A stretch of 58,327 nt of DNA from CAVSUR01 sp052143655 (GTDB lineage Bacteria; Actinomycetota; Actinomycetes; Streptosporangiales; Streptosporangiaceae). Below, one piece after another: positions 47,174 through 58,191 of this stretch. Position 1 is the stretch's first letter; every line of letters begins with the position of its first letter. A program made the position numbers and the translations under genes. Under the pieces are notes generated by a model, which saw only the letters and a list, made by a program, of their open reading frames with translations, had not been told where the DNA came from and made no database searches. The stretch lies in the NCBI GenBank assembly GCA_052143655.1, contig JBKQSL010000309.1, positions 1-58,327 of the forward strand. Reading direction: 5' to 3'.

Positions 47174-47863
47174 ATGCGCAAATACGTCGTCATGGGAGTC
47201 CAGGGCAGCGGCAAGGGCACGCAGGCGTCGATGCTCGCCGCGGACCTGGATCTGGTGCACATCGCCGTCGGCGACATCTTCCGCTGGAATGTGCAGAACC
47301 ACACGAAGGTCGGCGCCCAGGTGCGGCGCACGATGGCGGCCGGCCGGCTGGTGGACGACGACCTGGTCGAAGGCATCGTGTCCGACCGGCTCACCCAGCA
47401 CGACTGGAACTACGGGTTCATCGTCGACGGGTTCCCGCGCAACGAGCGACAGGCCGAGTTCTTCCTGGAGAGCTACGACATCGACGGGGTCATCCATCTG
47501 GACATGCCCGACAGCGAGGTGCGTCGGCGGGTCATGGCCCGGCGGCTGTGCGCGGGCTGCGGCATGGACTACAACCTGCTCAACAGCACGCCGCACGACG
47601 AGGGCCGGTGCGACGTGTGCGGCGGCGAGCTGGTCCGGCGCGAGGACGATAGCGAGCAGGCCCTCGCCGTCCGGCTGCGCGAGTACCACGAGAAGACCAA
47701 CCCCGTCCTGGACATCTTCCGTCGCAAGGAGTACGTGGTCACGGTGGACGCCCGGCCGGAGCGGGAAGAGGTCCAGCAGCGGATCCGGGACAAGCTCGGC
47801 CTGCCGCACTACGCCCCGGCCGTGCGGGCCGGCCAGGACGGCTACGCGCAGCGGGCCGGGTAG
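47174..47863 (+). CDS. adk: Adenylate kinase (zinc-LID type), probable paralogue
   Basis: 229 aa. Walker A GVQGSGKGT (8-16), DGFPR, and a LID domain with four Cys (CAGC...CDVC) for zinc, as in the Gram-positive type. Converts AMP and ATP to two ADP, or phosphorylates a related nucleotide. Housekeeping adk of actinomycetes normally lies in the secY ribosomal cluster; here it is beside glycerate kinase and a Prs-like gene, so it is likely a second copy with a special role. AGGG lies 7 nt before the ATG. The helix after the LID differs little from the norm. Confidence 0.88.
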   Translation: MRKYVVMGVQGSGKGTQASMLAADLDLVHIAVGDIFRWNVQNHTKVGAQVRRTMAAGRLVDDDLVEGIVSDRLTQHDWNYGFIVDGFPRNERQAEFFLESYDIDGVIHLDMPDSEVRRRVMARRLCAGCGMDYNLLNSTPHDEGRCDVCGGELVRREDDSEQALAVRLREYHEKTNPVLDIFRRKEYVVTVDARPEREEVQQRIRDKLGLPHYAPAVRAGQDGYAQRAG

Positions 47864-47882
47864 CAGCCGCGGTTCGGCCGCC

Positions 47883-48998
47883 ATGCGCGTGGTCATCGCG
47901 CCGGACTCGTTCAAAAGCAGCATCGGCGCCGCGCAGGCGGCGCGGGCCCTGGCGGCCGGCTGGCTGTCGCAGCGCCCGGGGGACCAGGTACGCGAGCTGC
48001 CGCTAGCCGATGGCGGTGAAGGCACGCTGGAGGTCCTGGCCGCGGCCAGGCCGGGCGGGCGCTGGCACCAGGCCCCGGTGCGCGGCCCGGCGGGCGTGCG
48101 GGTCACCGGCTGCTGGCTGGAGCTGCCGGGCGGGACGCATGTGATCGAGCTGGCCCGGGCGAGCGGCCTGCCGCTGATGGACCGGCCCAGGCCGCTGACC
48201 GCTCAGACCACTGGGACCGGCGAGCTGATCGCCGCGGCGCTGGCCGCCGGGGCCGCGGCGGTCCTGGTCACGCTCGGCGGCTCGGCCGCGACCGACGGCG
48301 GGACCGGTGCGCTCACCGCGCTCGGCGCGCGCTTCCTCGACGCCGCCGGCCGGGAACTGCCGCCCGGCGGCGGGGCACTGGCCCGGCTGGCCCGGGCCGA
48401 CCTGTCCGGTCTGCGGCCGTCACCGCCCGGCGGGGTGACCTGCCTGACGGACGTGCGCGCGCCGCTGCTGGGCCCGGAAGGGGCGGCCGCCGTCTTCGGC
48501 CCGCAAAAGCGGGCTGGCGCCGGTGAGGTCGCGCTGCTGGAGACGGGCCTGGCCGCGCTGGCGGCCGTGCTCGGCGGCGACCCTGATGCGCCCGGCGCGG
48601 GAGCGGCCGGCGGCACCGGCTACGGGCTGGCCGCTGCCTGGGGGGCGCGGCTGGCCCCCGGAGCGCAGCAGCTGTGCCAGGCGGCCGGGCTGGCCGCCGA
48701 GCTGGCCGCCGCAGACCTGGTCATTACCGGCGAGGGCCAGTTCGACGCCACTTCCACCGTCGGCAAGGTCACCGGCGTGGTCTGCGCCGCGGCCTGGCAG
48801 GCCGCGGTGCCGGCTGCGCTCGTCGCCGGCCGGGTGACAACCGCCTGGCCGCCTGGCGTGGTGGCCGCCGTCGCGCTGGCCGGGCTGGCCGCCGCGGACG
48901 GCGCGGGAGCCGCGGCGGCCATGCAGGACCCGGCCCGCTGGCTCGCGCTGGCCGGGCAGCGCCTGGCCGCTGGCCTGGGCGGGCCGGCCAGGCCCTAG
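47883..48998 (+). CDS. Glycerate 2-kinase (GarK/GlxK family)
   Basis: 371 aa from the ATG at 47883, 20 nt after adk. Family marks: MRVVIAPDSFKSSIGAAQAA at the start, LPLADGGEGTLEVL, GGSAATDGGTGAL, and the late DLVITGEGQFDATSTVGK. Phosphorylates D-glycerate with ATP, in glyoxylate or hydroxypyruvate metabolism. Its TAG stop forms the first bases of the -10 box of the next gene. Confidence 0.93.
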   Translation: MRVVIAPDSFKSSIGAAQAARALAAGWLSQRPGDQVRELPLADGGEGTLEVLAAARPGGRWHQAPVRGPAGVRVTGCWLELPGGTHVIELARASGLPLMDRPRPLTAQTTGTGELIAAALAAGAAAVLVTLGGSAATDGGTGALTALGARFLDAAGRELPPGGGALARLARADLSGLRPSPPGGVTCLTDVRAPLLGPEGAAAVFGPQKRAGAGEVALLETGLAALAAVLGGDPDAPGAGAAGGTGYGLAAAWGARLAPGAQQLCQAAGLAAELAAADLVITGEGQFDATSTVGKVTGVVCAAAWQAAVPAALVAGRVTTAWPPGVVAAVALAGLAAADGAGAAAAMQDPARWLALAGQRLAAGLGGPARP

Positions 48999-49001
48999 CC
49001 T
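48996..49001 (+). promoter_or_regulatory. -10 box TAGCCT overlapping glycerate kinase stop
   Basis: TAGCCT, 6 nt, then the GTG of the prs-like gene at 49008. A leaderless promoter inside an otherwise operon-like arrangement. Confidence 0.5.
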
Positions 49002-49007
49002 TGGCGG

Positions 49008-49952
49008 GTGCGCGAAATCGTGGTCTTCAGCGGCAGTGCCCACCCCACCCTGGCCGCCGAGATCTGCGCCGATCTCGGCACGCCGCTGCACCCGGTCCGG
49101 ATGCAGCGCTTCGCCAACGACTGCCTGGAGGTCCAGCTTCAGGCCAACTGCCGGGAGCGGGACGTCTTCGTGATCCAGCCGCTGTCGCCGCCGGTGCAGG
49201 AGCACCTGGTCGAGCTGCTGCTCATGATGGACGCGGCCCGCGGTGCCTCGGCGGCCCGGGTCACCGCGGTGGTCCCGCACTACTCCTATGCCCGGTCGGA
49301 CAAGAAGTCCGAGCCTAGGGTCTCGATCGGCGGGCGGCTCGTCGCCGACCTGCTGGTCACGGCGGGCGCCAGCCGGGTGCTGACGGTGACGCTGCACGCG
49401 CCCCAGGTGCACGGCTTCTTCTCGGTGCCGGTTGACCACCTGCACGCGCTGCGCGAGATCGGCGCGCACTTCCGCGGCCGCGACCTCGCGGGCCAGGTGG
49501 TCGTCTCCCCGGACCTGGGCAACGCGAAGTCAGCCGCGGCGCTGGCCCGGGCCCTCGGCCTGCCGGTGGCGGCGGCGGCCAAGCAGCGGCTCAGCGACGA
49601 CACGGTGACGATCAGCTCGATCATCGGCGACGTCCGCGGCCGGGATGTGGTCGTGCTCGACGACGAGATCGCCCGCGGCACGACGATCATCGAGCTGCTC
49701 AGCCGGCTGAGCGACTACGGTGCCAGGTCCGCCGCCGTGGCCTGCACCCACGGCCTGTTCAGCGACGGTGCGCTGGCCCGCATCGCCGCTCACCCGCAGG
49801 TACGGGAGATCGTCTGCACGAACACGGTGCCGCAGCCCGACCCGGGGCGCGAGCCGAAGCTGAGCGTCATCTCGCTGGCCGGGGCGCTGGCCGAGGCGAT
49901 CCGGCGGATCCACGAGGGCGAGTCGGTCAGCGCTCTGTTCGGGGCGAACTGA
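49008..49952 (+). CDS. prs: Ribose-phosphate pyrophosphokinase (Prs), divergent form
   Basis: 314 aa. Makes PRPP from ribose 5-phosphate and ATP. The two-domain fold is clear (IVVFSGSAHPTLAAEI, VVPHYSYARSDKKSEPRVSI, VVSPDLGNAKSAAALA, IIGDVRGRDVVVLDDE). The PRPP loop reads DDEIARGTT (218-226) where common Prs has DDMIDTGGT, and the flexible loop is YARSDKK where common Prs has YARQDRK. It may be a second Prs or one with altered regulation or substrate. GTG start. Its 3' end overlaps the convergent LuxR-type gene by 26 nt. Confidence 0.88.
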   Translation: MREIVVFSGSAHPTLAAEICADLGTPLHPVRMQRFANDCLEVQLQANCRERDVFVIQPLSPPVQEHLVELLLMMDAARGASAARVTAVVPHYSYARSDKKSEPRVSIGGRLVADLLVTAGASRVLTVTLHAPQVHGFFSVPVDHLHALREIGAHFRGRDLAGQVVVSPDLGNAKSAAALARALGLPVAAAAKQRLSDDTVTISSIIGDVRGRDVVVLDDEIARGTTIIELLSRLSDYGARSAAVACTHGLFSDGALARIAAHPQVREIVCTNTVPQPDPGREPKLSVISLAGALAEAIRRIHEGESVSALFGAN

Positions 49953-52509
49953 CGCCGTTTTCGCGGGCCCAGGTGGCGATCTGCACCCGGGAGCTGAAGC
50001 CCAGCTTGCGCAGGATGTTGGCCACATGCCGGGCGGCCGTGGCCGGGCTGATGTACAGCTGCGCGGCGATCTCCTTGTTGCTCTTGCCGTCCGCGATGAT
50101 CGCCGCGACTTCCAGCTCGCGCGGCGTCAGCTCGCCGGACGTCCCGTTCGCGCCGCAGGCCGCAGCCCCGGCGCTCGCGCCTGCGTCAGCCGGCGCCCAG
50201 GTACCCTCGCCCGGGAATCCGGCGGCCCGGGCATCCGCGGCCAGGAAGTCATCACGGGCCCCGCGGCCCGCAGCTTCCGGCTCCGGGACCGGGTCCCCCG
50301 CCGCGTCCGCCGGCGCCGTCCCGGCCAGGGCCAGCGCGGTGGCGGCGCCACTGCCCAGTGCTCCGCCCCCGGCGCGCAGCCGCGCCACCTCCTCGTGCCC
50401 CAGACCGGCAGCGGCGTCGAGGTAGCGCTGGATGCGCTCGGCCGGGGCCGGCAGCGCCGCCTCCCGGCGGCACGCCGCCGCGGCGGCGGCCAGCAGCAGG
50501 GCGCGGCCCGGCTGCTGCTCCTGCAGCGCCAGCGCGGCGAACGCCTCCAGCCCGCGGATGACCCCGATCCGGCTGCCGATCGCCCTGCTCAGGCGCATGC
50601 TCTCCGCCAGTCGCTGCCGGGCGGCGGGCAGGTCACCCTCGGCGAGCGCGATGCGCCCCAGGCCGGCCAGGCACCGCGCGATCTCCGGCCGGGCATCCAC
50701 CTCGCGCAGGATTGCCAGCGCCTCCTGGTAGCGCTGCCGTGCCGCGGCGCCGTCCCCGGTGAGCCGGGCCAGGTCGCCGAGGCCCAGCAGGGCGCGGGCC
50801 GCTCCCCACTGCTGGTCGATCTCCCGCATGATCGCCAGCGCGGCCCCGCCCAGCTGCTCTGCCTGTGCGGGGTCCCGCCGGTGGCCGGCCACCGTGGCCT
50901 GGGTCGCCAGCGCGTACGCCTCGTTCCACCGGTCGCCCGAGTTCCGCGCGACCGCGAGCGCCTCGTCCGCGCGGGCCGCGGCCAGCTCGATCCGGCCCGC
51001 GTGCACGGCCGCCTCGGTCAGCAGGTTCAGCGCCGCGGCGATCGAGAACTCCTCGCCGGCCGACCAGCACACCTCCAGGCCGCGGACCGCATGCGCCTCG
51101 GCGTCGGCGAAGTTGCCGGACAGCGCGATCTGCGCCCGGCCGATCAGAGCGGGGCCGAGGATCGTGTCTGGCACCGGGACGTCCAGGGCCAGGAAGCGGT
51201 CGAACCACTCGATGCCCTCGGCGAACAGGCCGCGGACGACCCAGCAGGGCAGCACCCCGGTGCAGATCCGCAGGCCCGTCTCGGCGTCGGATCCGGCCAG
51301 GCAGTAGGCCAGCGCCTCGCGCATATTGTCGGCGTCAACGTCGAAGCGCCGGAACACCTCGACCCGGTCCGACCATGGCGCGGGCATCCGCGCCATGCCC
51401 ATCATCAGGGACTGCTCGGCGTAGCTGACGACGTAATCGCGCAGCCGGCCGCACAGCTGCGTGGCCTCGCCGGCCGCGGCCAGCTGGCCGGCGGCATACT
51501 GGCGGATGCTGTCGAGCATCCGGTACCGGGCCGGGCCCGCTGCCTCGATGTCGGCGACCACCAGGGACTTGTCGGCCAGGGCGGCCAGCAGGCCGAAGAC
51601 CTGGCCGGCCGGCAGGATGTCGTCAGCGCAGACCTGCTCGGCCATCTCCAGCGACCATCCGGCGAACACGGACAGCCGCCGCAGCAGCACCCGCTCGGGA
51701 TCAGACAGCAGGTCGTAGCTCCAGTCGATGGCGCTGCGCAGCGCCCGCTGACGGGGCGGGGCGATCCGCTCGCCGCCGACCAGCAGGCTGAACCGGTCAT
51801 CCAGGCGGTCTGCGATCTGCTCGGCTGACAGCACCCGGACCCAGGCCGCCGCCAGCTCGATGGCGAGCGGCAGGCCGTCGAGCATCCGGCAGATCGACGC
51901 CACCGCCCGCGCGTTGCCGGGGCCGAGCGCGAAATCCGGGCTGACCGCCGAGGCCCGCGCGGTGAACAGCCGAACCGCGTCCGAGCCGGCCAGCGCCACC
52001 GGATCTGCGTCGTCGCCGGGCAGCGACAGCGGCGGGACGGGCCAGACGGTCTCGGCCGCAACCCGCAGCCGCTCCCGGCTCGTGGCCACTACCTGCAGTC
52101 CCGGCGCGGCGGCCAGCAGCCGCTCGCAGGCCTGTGCGCAGGCGCCGATGAGGTGCTCGCAGTTGTCCAGGCCCAGCAGCACCTGGCGCGGCCGCAGCGC
52201 GTCGGCGAGGGTGTCCAGGAGCAGGCGGCCCGGCTCCTCCGCCACCCCGATGACCGAGGCGATCCGGGATACAACCAGGTCAGGCTCGCGCAGATCGGAC
52301 AGGTCCACGAACCAGGTGCCGTCGGGATAGCCCGGCGCCAGCACGGCGAGCAGTCGCAGCGCCAGGCGGGTCTTGCCGATGCCGCCCGCCCCGCACAGCG
52401 TCAGGGCGCGGCTGCCCGCGGCCAGGCGCCGCAGTTCCGCCAGTTCCGCCGTGCGGCCCACGAAGCTGCTGGGCTCGCCCCCGAGATTGCCGTGCACCTG
52501 ATCGCTCAT
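49927..52509 (-). CDS. Large ATPase-TPR regulator with LuxR-type C-terminal HTH
   Basis: 860 aa. N-terminal AfsR/NB-ARC-like ATPase: SSFVGRTAELAELRRL, Walker A GAGGIGKT (40-47), Walker B LLGLDNCEHL, TSRERL sensor, LPLAIELAAAWVRVL. Middle part is helical TPR-like (about 350-700). The C-terminus holds a LuxR/NarL helix-turn-helix (ELTPRELEVAAIIADGKSNK...). A signal-integrating activator of the STAND type; its ligand and targets are unknown. It is single on its strand. Confidence 0.92.
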   Translation of the reverse strand: MSDQVHGNLGGEPSSFVGRTAELAELRRLAAGSRALTLCGAGGIGKTRLALRLLAVLAPGYPDGTWFVDLSDLREPDLVVSRIASVIGVAEEPGRLLLDTLADALRPRQVLLGLDNCEHLIGACAQACERLLAAAPGLQVVATSRERLRVAAETVWPVPPLSLPGDDADPVALAGSDAVRLFTARASAVSPDFALGPGNARAVASICRMLDGLPLAIELAAAWVRVLSAEQIADRLDDRFSLLVGGERIAPPRQRALRSAIDWSYDLLSDPERVLLRRLSVFAGWSLEMAEQVCADDILPAGQVFGLLAALADKSLVVADIEAAGPARYRMLDSIRQYAAGQLAAAGEATQLCGRLRDYVVSYAEQSLMMGMARMPAPWSDRVEVFRRFDVDADNMREALAYCLAGSDAETGLRICTGVLPCWVVRGLFAEGIEWFDRFLALDVPVPDTILGPALIGRAQIALSGNFADAEAHAVRGLEVCWSAGEEFSIAAALNLLTEAAVHAGRIELAAARADEALAVARNSGDRWNEAYALATQATVAGHRRDPAQAEQLGGAALAIMREIDQQWGAARALLGLGDLARLTGDGAAARQRYQEALAILREVDARPEIARCLAGLGRIALAEGDLPAARQRLAESMRLSRAIGSRIGVIRGLEAFAALALQEQQPGRALLLAAAAAACRREAALPAPAERIQRYLDAAAGLGHEEVARLRAGGGALGSGAATALALAGTAPADAAGDPVPEPEAAGRGARDDFLAADARAAGFPGEGTWAPADAGASAGAAACGANGTSGELTPRELEVAAIIADGKSNKEIAAQLYISPATAARHVANILRKLGFSSRVQIATWARENGVSSPRTER

Positions 52510-52875
52510 GCCCCGTGCCCGACCCGGCGGCGGCCTGCCGCCCCGGGACTTCCGTAATGCGCCGGTTGTTGAGATAGCACCGTAACGCGGACAGGCGTCA
52601 CGATGCCGGCCCGCGCGGTGATTCCGGGTCCGCGGCCGAGCAAGTGCGTGATCCTGGCCGGGCCCCGCCGACCGGCGTGCCCCGGTTCTGCTGATCTTAG
52701 TGCGGTTGCGCGGCCCCGGCCCGCGCCGCGCCGCGCGGCCCGAGCGCGACGAGATCTACCAGCGCCAGGCGGGGCTCTACCCGGGGTTCGCCGGGTACCA
52801 GGAGAAGACCAGCCGCACGATCCCGGTTGTCGCCCTGGACCGGGCCGGCTGACTGCACAGCGGAGAGAACTCGTC
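52510..52875. other. Intergenic region holding a gene remnant
   Basis: About 366 bases between the LuxR-type and UvrA2-like genes, both on the reverse strand. The right half contains a forward-strand remnant (see the pseudogene entry); 52510-52690 shows no gene. Confidence 0.5.
52742..52852 (+). pseudogene. C-terminal remnant of a deazaflavin (F420)-dependent nitroreductase-family protein
   Basis: A 37-codon forward frame reads ERDEIYQRQAGLYPGFAGYQ, then EKTSRTIPVVALDRAG and stop. This matches the usual C-terminal end of Ddn-like, F420H2-dependent reductases (ER..W..Q....PGFaeYq.kT.RtIPVv.L). Upstream the frame is open only to 52652 without the rest of the domain or a start, and the base composition changes to low-complexity GC. 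A truncated relic is the simplest reading; a frameshifted remainder was not found. Confidence 0.6.
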
Positions 52876-55290
<2,415 letters not shown>

Positions 55291-55359
55291 CGTGTCTCCA
55301 TCTGTCAGGCGGGGCGCCGGTGTCGCGACGACGCTGAGCGCCGGAACGGGGGCCGGCGC

Positions 55360-55716
55360 TCAGCGGTCCTGCAGCAGCCCGAGGACGTTGCCATCGGGGT
55401 CGGTGACGGTGGCCACCAGGCGGCCGCCGCCGACGTCGCGCACGGGATCCTTCACGGTGGCACCCGCGGCGGTCACCTCGGCCAGCTTCGCCTCGATGTC
55501 CGGCACGTGCCAGTAGGCCACCGGTGAGGTCATTCCCTGCGGTCCGCCGCCGGGCACCAGCCCGATGTGCTGGCCCGCGGCCTCGAAGCCGACGTAGTAG
55601 GACGAGTCGGCCTGCGGCGGTACGCCGAGCAGGGCGGTGTACACCGCCTTGGCCGCCGCCAGGTCGGAGACGGGATGCAGCACGGTCCTGATTCCCTGGG
55701 TAGAGGAGCTGGTCAT
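55360..55716 (-). CDS. VOC-family (glyoxalase/bleomycin resistance fold) protein
   Basis: 118 aa from the ATG at 55716 with AGGAG upstream; longer frames to 55980 lack family features. Typical opening IRTVLHPVSDLAAAKAVYTALLG and ending VTDPDGNVLGLLQD. It lies 69 bp upstream of the UvrA2-like gene, probably in one transcript. Could bind a drug or a metabolite; not resolved by sequence. Confidence 0.88.
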   Translation of the reverse strand: MTSSSTQGIRTVLHPVSDLAAAKAVYTALLGVPPQADSSYYVGFEAAGQHIGLVPGGGPQGMTSPVAYWHVPDIEAKLAEVTAAGATVKDPVRDVGGGRLVATVTDPDGNVLGLLQDR

Positions 55717-55906
55717 GGTCACTCCTGACGTCGTGGCGGTGATGTCCGTAGCGGTCAGGCTAGCGCCGGCCCGGCGACCGGCGCTTCTCGAATCCTGACC
55801 GGTCTGGTCACCCGTTTCGCGGCACGCGAGGCGATCCTCGCCGTCGTGCGCCGCGTGGCGCCGGCGAGACGAGTGCTGAAAGCGCCCGGCGATGCCTGAC
55901 CCGGCA

Positions 55907-56452
55907 CTAGCCCGCGGCCTGGCTGGCGACCCGGCGCTCCAGTTCCAGCAGGTAGTGCTTGCGGTCCAGGCCGCCGCCATAGCCGGTCAGGCTGCCGTCC
56001 GAGCCCACGACCCGGTGGCAGGGCACGATGATCGACACCGGGTTGCGGCCGTTGGCCAGGCCCACGGCCCGGCTGGCGGACGGCTGGCCGATCCGCCGGG
56101 CGAGCTCGCCGTAGGAGATTGTCTCGCCGTAGCCGATGTCCCGCAGCCCCTGCCAGACCCGCTGCTGGAACGCGGTACCGTGCAGCACGATGTCCAGCTC
56201 GAACTCGGTTCGGCGGCCCGCGAAGTACTCGGCCAGCTGAGCTGCCGCCATGGCGAGCGGCCCATGGCCCGCTGCTCCTGGCTGGTCCGGGCCAAGGTCA
56301 CGCGGGCCGAAGGCGGCCGGGCCGGGGGAGTGCCGGTGCTCGGCCAGGTACACTCCGGCCACCGCGCTGCCCTCGGCGACGAGGGTGATCGGGCCTACCG
56401 GGCTGTCGATGACCACGTGCGCCCGGCTGCCGGCCGGGAGTATGACTGTCAT
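55907..56452 (-). CDS. ogt: Methylated-DNA-protein-cysteine methyltransferase (Ogt)
   Basis: 181 aa from the ATG at 56452. Suicide repair of O6-alkylguanine: acceptor Cys145 in VPCHRVVGSDG, the DNA-binding helix SASRAVGLANGRNP and TAFQQRVWQGL. The start overlaps the stop of the Ada-AlkA gene, so the two repair proteins are co-expressed. Confidence 0.95.
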   Translation of the reverse strand: MTVILPAGSRAHVVIDSPVGPITLVAEGSAVAGVYLAEHRHSPGPAAFGPRDLGPDQPGAAGHGPLAMAAAQLAEYFAGRRTEFELDIVLHGTAFQQRVWQGLRDIGYGETISYGELARRIGQPSASRAVGLANGRNPVSIIVPCHRVVGSDGSLTGYGGGLDRKHYLLELERRVASQAAG

Positions 56453-58032
56453 GGCTGCGGTACTCGCTTCCTGTGGGTTCGGCGGCCGGACTGCACCGCC
56501 CCGGGCTGCACGGTGCTGGCCTGCACGGTGCTGGCCTGCACTGGGCTGGCCGGGGCGCGGGCTGGTCCCGGCATCCGGTTGATCTCGTGGTCGCCGGCTG
56601 CCCACAGGTACTGCACGGAATAGCTGCGCCACGGCCGCCAGGCCGCGGCCCGCGCGGTCAGGGCGGCGGGCGTGGCGGGCAGGCCCAGCCGCGGCGCGAC
56701 CGCCCGGATGCCCAGGTCGGCCGCGACGAACGCGTCCGGGTCGCCCAGGGCGCGCATCGCGATGGTCTGCACCGTCCACGGCCCGAGGCCCGGCAGCGCG
56801 GCGAGCCGGCGCCGCGCCTCCAGCCAGTCGGTGCCAGCGCCGAGGTCGACCGCCCCGGCGGCCAGCGCCGCAGCGAGGGCGGCCACGCTGGCCCGGCGGG
56901 CTGCGGGCAGCGCCAGCCCGGCCGGGTCCGCGGCGGCCAGCACGTCCATCGCCGGGAACAGCCGGCTCAGCCCGCCCGCCGGGTCGGCCACCGGCTCGCC
57001 CAGCTCGGCGGCAAGCCGGGCCGCGTGCGTGCGCGCCGCGCCGGTGGCGACCTGCTGGCCGAGCACCGCCCGGATCGCCAGCTCGTGCGGGTCGGCGGTG
57101 CGCGGCACCCGGCGGCCCGGCGCCTTGGCCACCAGGGGCGCGAGGACCGGGTCGGCGCGCAGCTGCTCGTCGACCGCCACCGGGTCGGCGTCCAGGTCCA
57201 GCAGCCGGCGGCACCGGCTGATGGCCACCGGCAGGTCCCGCAGGTCGGCCAGCGCCAGCCGGCAGCCGATGTGCTCGGGCCCCGGCGTCAGCGCGACGAT
57301 CCCGTGCCCGTGCGGCAGCCGCAGCGTGCGCCGGTAGGACCCGTCCCGCCATTCCTCCACGCCGGGCACCGCGGTTGCCGCCAGATGGCCGAACAGGTTG
57401 TCCGGGCACAGCGGCACCCGGAACGGCAGCCGGAGCGCGAGCGTCCCCGCCGCGGCGGGAGCCTGCCCGCGGCCGGCCCGGCGGCGCAGCTCGGTCGGCG
57501 GCAGCGCGAACACCGCGAGCACCGTGTCGTTGAACGCGCGGATGCTGGCGAACCCGGCAGCGAACGCAATGTCGCCCATCGGCAGTGCGGTCGTCTCGAC
57601 GAGCAGCCGGGCCGTCTGCGCGCGCTGCGCCCGGGCCAGCGCGAGCGGACCGGCGCCTAGCTCGGCCAGCAGCTGCCGCTCGACCTGGCGCACGCTGTAG
57701 CCGAGCCGGGCGGCCAGGCCCGGCACGCCCTCCCGGTCGATCACGCCGTCGGCGATCAGCCGCATGGCCCGGCCGGTCAGGTCGGCGCGGGCGTCCCATT
57801 CCGGCGACCCCGGGCTGGCGTCCGGCCGGCACCGCTTGCAGGCGCGGAACCCGGCCTGCTGAGCTGCTGCGGCGCTAGGGTAGAAGCGCATGTTCTGCGG
57901 CTTCGGCGGCACGACCGGGCAGCTCGGCCGGCAGTAGATGCCGGTGGTGAGCACTGCCGTGAAGAACCACCCGTCGAACCGGGCATCCTTGGACTGCACG
58001 GCCCGTACGCGCTGCTCGGTGTCGAAGTCCAT
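56449..58032 (-). CDS. alkA: Ada-AlkA fusion: AraC-type methyl sensor and 3-methyladenine glycosylase
   Basis: 527 aa. Residues 1-75: Ada N-terminal zinc domain with C34, C38, C65 and C68 (methyl phosphotriester acceptor). About 85-185: AraC-type HTH. About 195-300: AlkA N-terminal domain. About 315-480: HhH-GPD glycosylase with LPGLGPWT and catalytic Asp439 (AADLGI). Senses alkylation, activates its own operon and removes alkylated bases. The last 40 residues carry a VQ-containing pentapeptide repeat outside the family. ATG start at 58032. Confidence 0.93.
   Translation of the reverse strand: MDFDTEQRVRAVQSKDARFDGWFFTAVLTTGIYCRPSCPVVPPKPQNMRFYPSAAAAQQAGFRACKRCRPDASPGSPEWDARADLTGRAMRLIADGVIDREGVPGLAARLGYSVRQVERQLLAELGAGPLALARAQRAQTARLLVETTALPMGDIAFAAGFASIRAFNDTVLAVFALPPTELRRRAGRGQAPAAAGTLALRLPFRVPLCPDNLFGHLAATAVPGVEEWRDGSYRRTLRLPHGHGIVALTPGPEHIGCRLALADLRDLPVAISRCRRLLDLDADPVAVDEQLRADPVLAPLVAKAPGRRVPRTADPHELAIRAVLGQQVATGAARTHAARLAAELGEPVADPAGGLSRLFPAMDVLAAADPAGLALPAARRASVAALAAALAAGAVDLGAGTDWLEARRRLAALPGLGPWTVQTIAMRALGDPDAFVAADLGIRAVAPRLGLPATPAALTARAAAWRPWRSYSVQYLWAAGDHEINRMPGPARAPASPVQASTVQASTVQPGAVQSGRRTHRKRVPQP
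56506..56550 (-). repeat. 15-bp minisatellite in 3' end of Ada-AlkA gene
   Basis: CTGCACGGTGCTGGC at 56506 and 56521, with degenerate copies at 56491 and 56536; on the coding strand it gives SPVQA STVQA STVQP GAVQS. Confidence 0.9.
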
Positions 58033-58060
58033 GCCTCCAGCATCGGTGCCCGGGACGCGG

Positions 58061-58075
58061 TTTCGCTAGCGGAAA
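58061..58075. promoter_or_regulatory. Imperfect palindrome upstream of Ada-AlkA gene
   Basis: TTTCGCTAGCGGAAA, centred on GCTAGC, 29 bases before the start codon. Possible Ada-AlkA autoregulatory site or core promoter dyad. Confidence 0.35.
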
Positions 58076-58141
58076 TGCGACAGCTGCCGCCAGGAGCGGC
58101 TGGCTGGGATGATGATGTCGGATTCCTGCCAGCCAGGATTT

Positions 58142-58184
58142 TGCGTGAAAAGAATTTCTGCGTGACGCGAAACTTTGCTAGGCT
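58142..58184 (+). promoter_or_regulatory. Promoter region of TetR gene with 7-bp direct repeat
   Basis: TGCGTGA at 58142-58148 and 58159-58165 (17 bp apart), then TAGGCT at 58179-58184 exactly 7 nt before the GTG at 58192, consistent with a leaderless transcript. The direct repeat may be an operator. Confidence 0.45.
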
Positions 58185-58191
58185 GCCTGCC

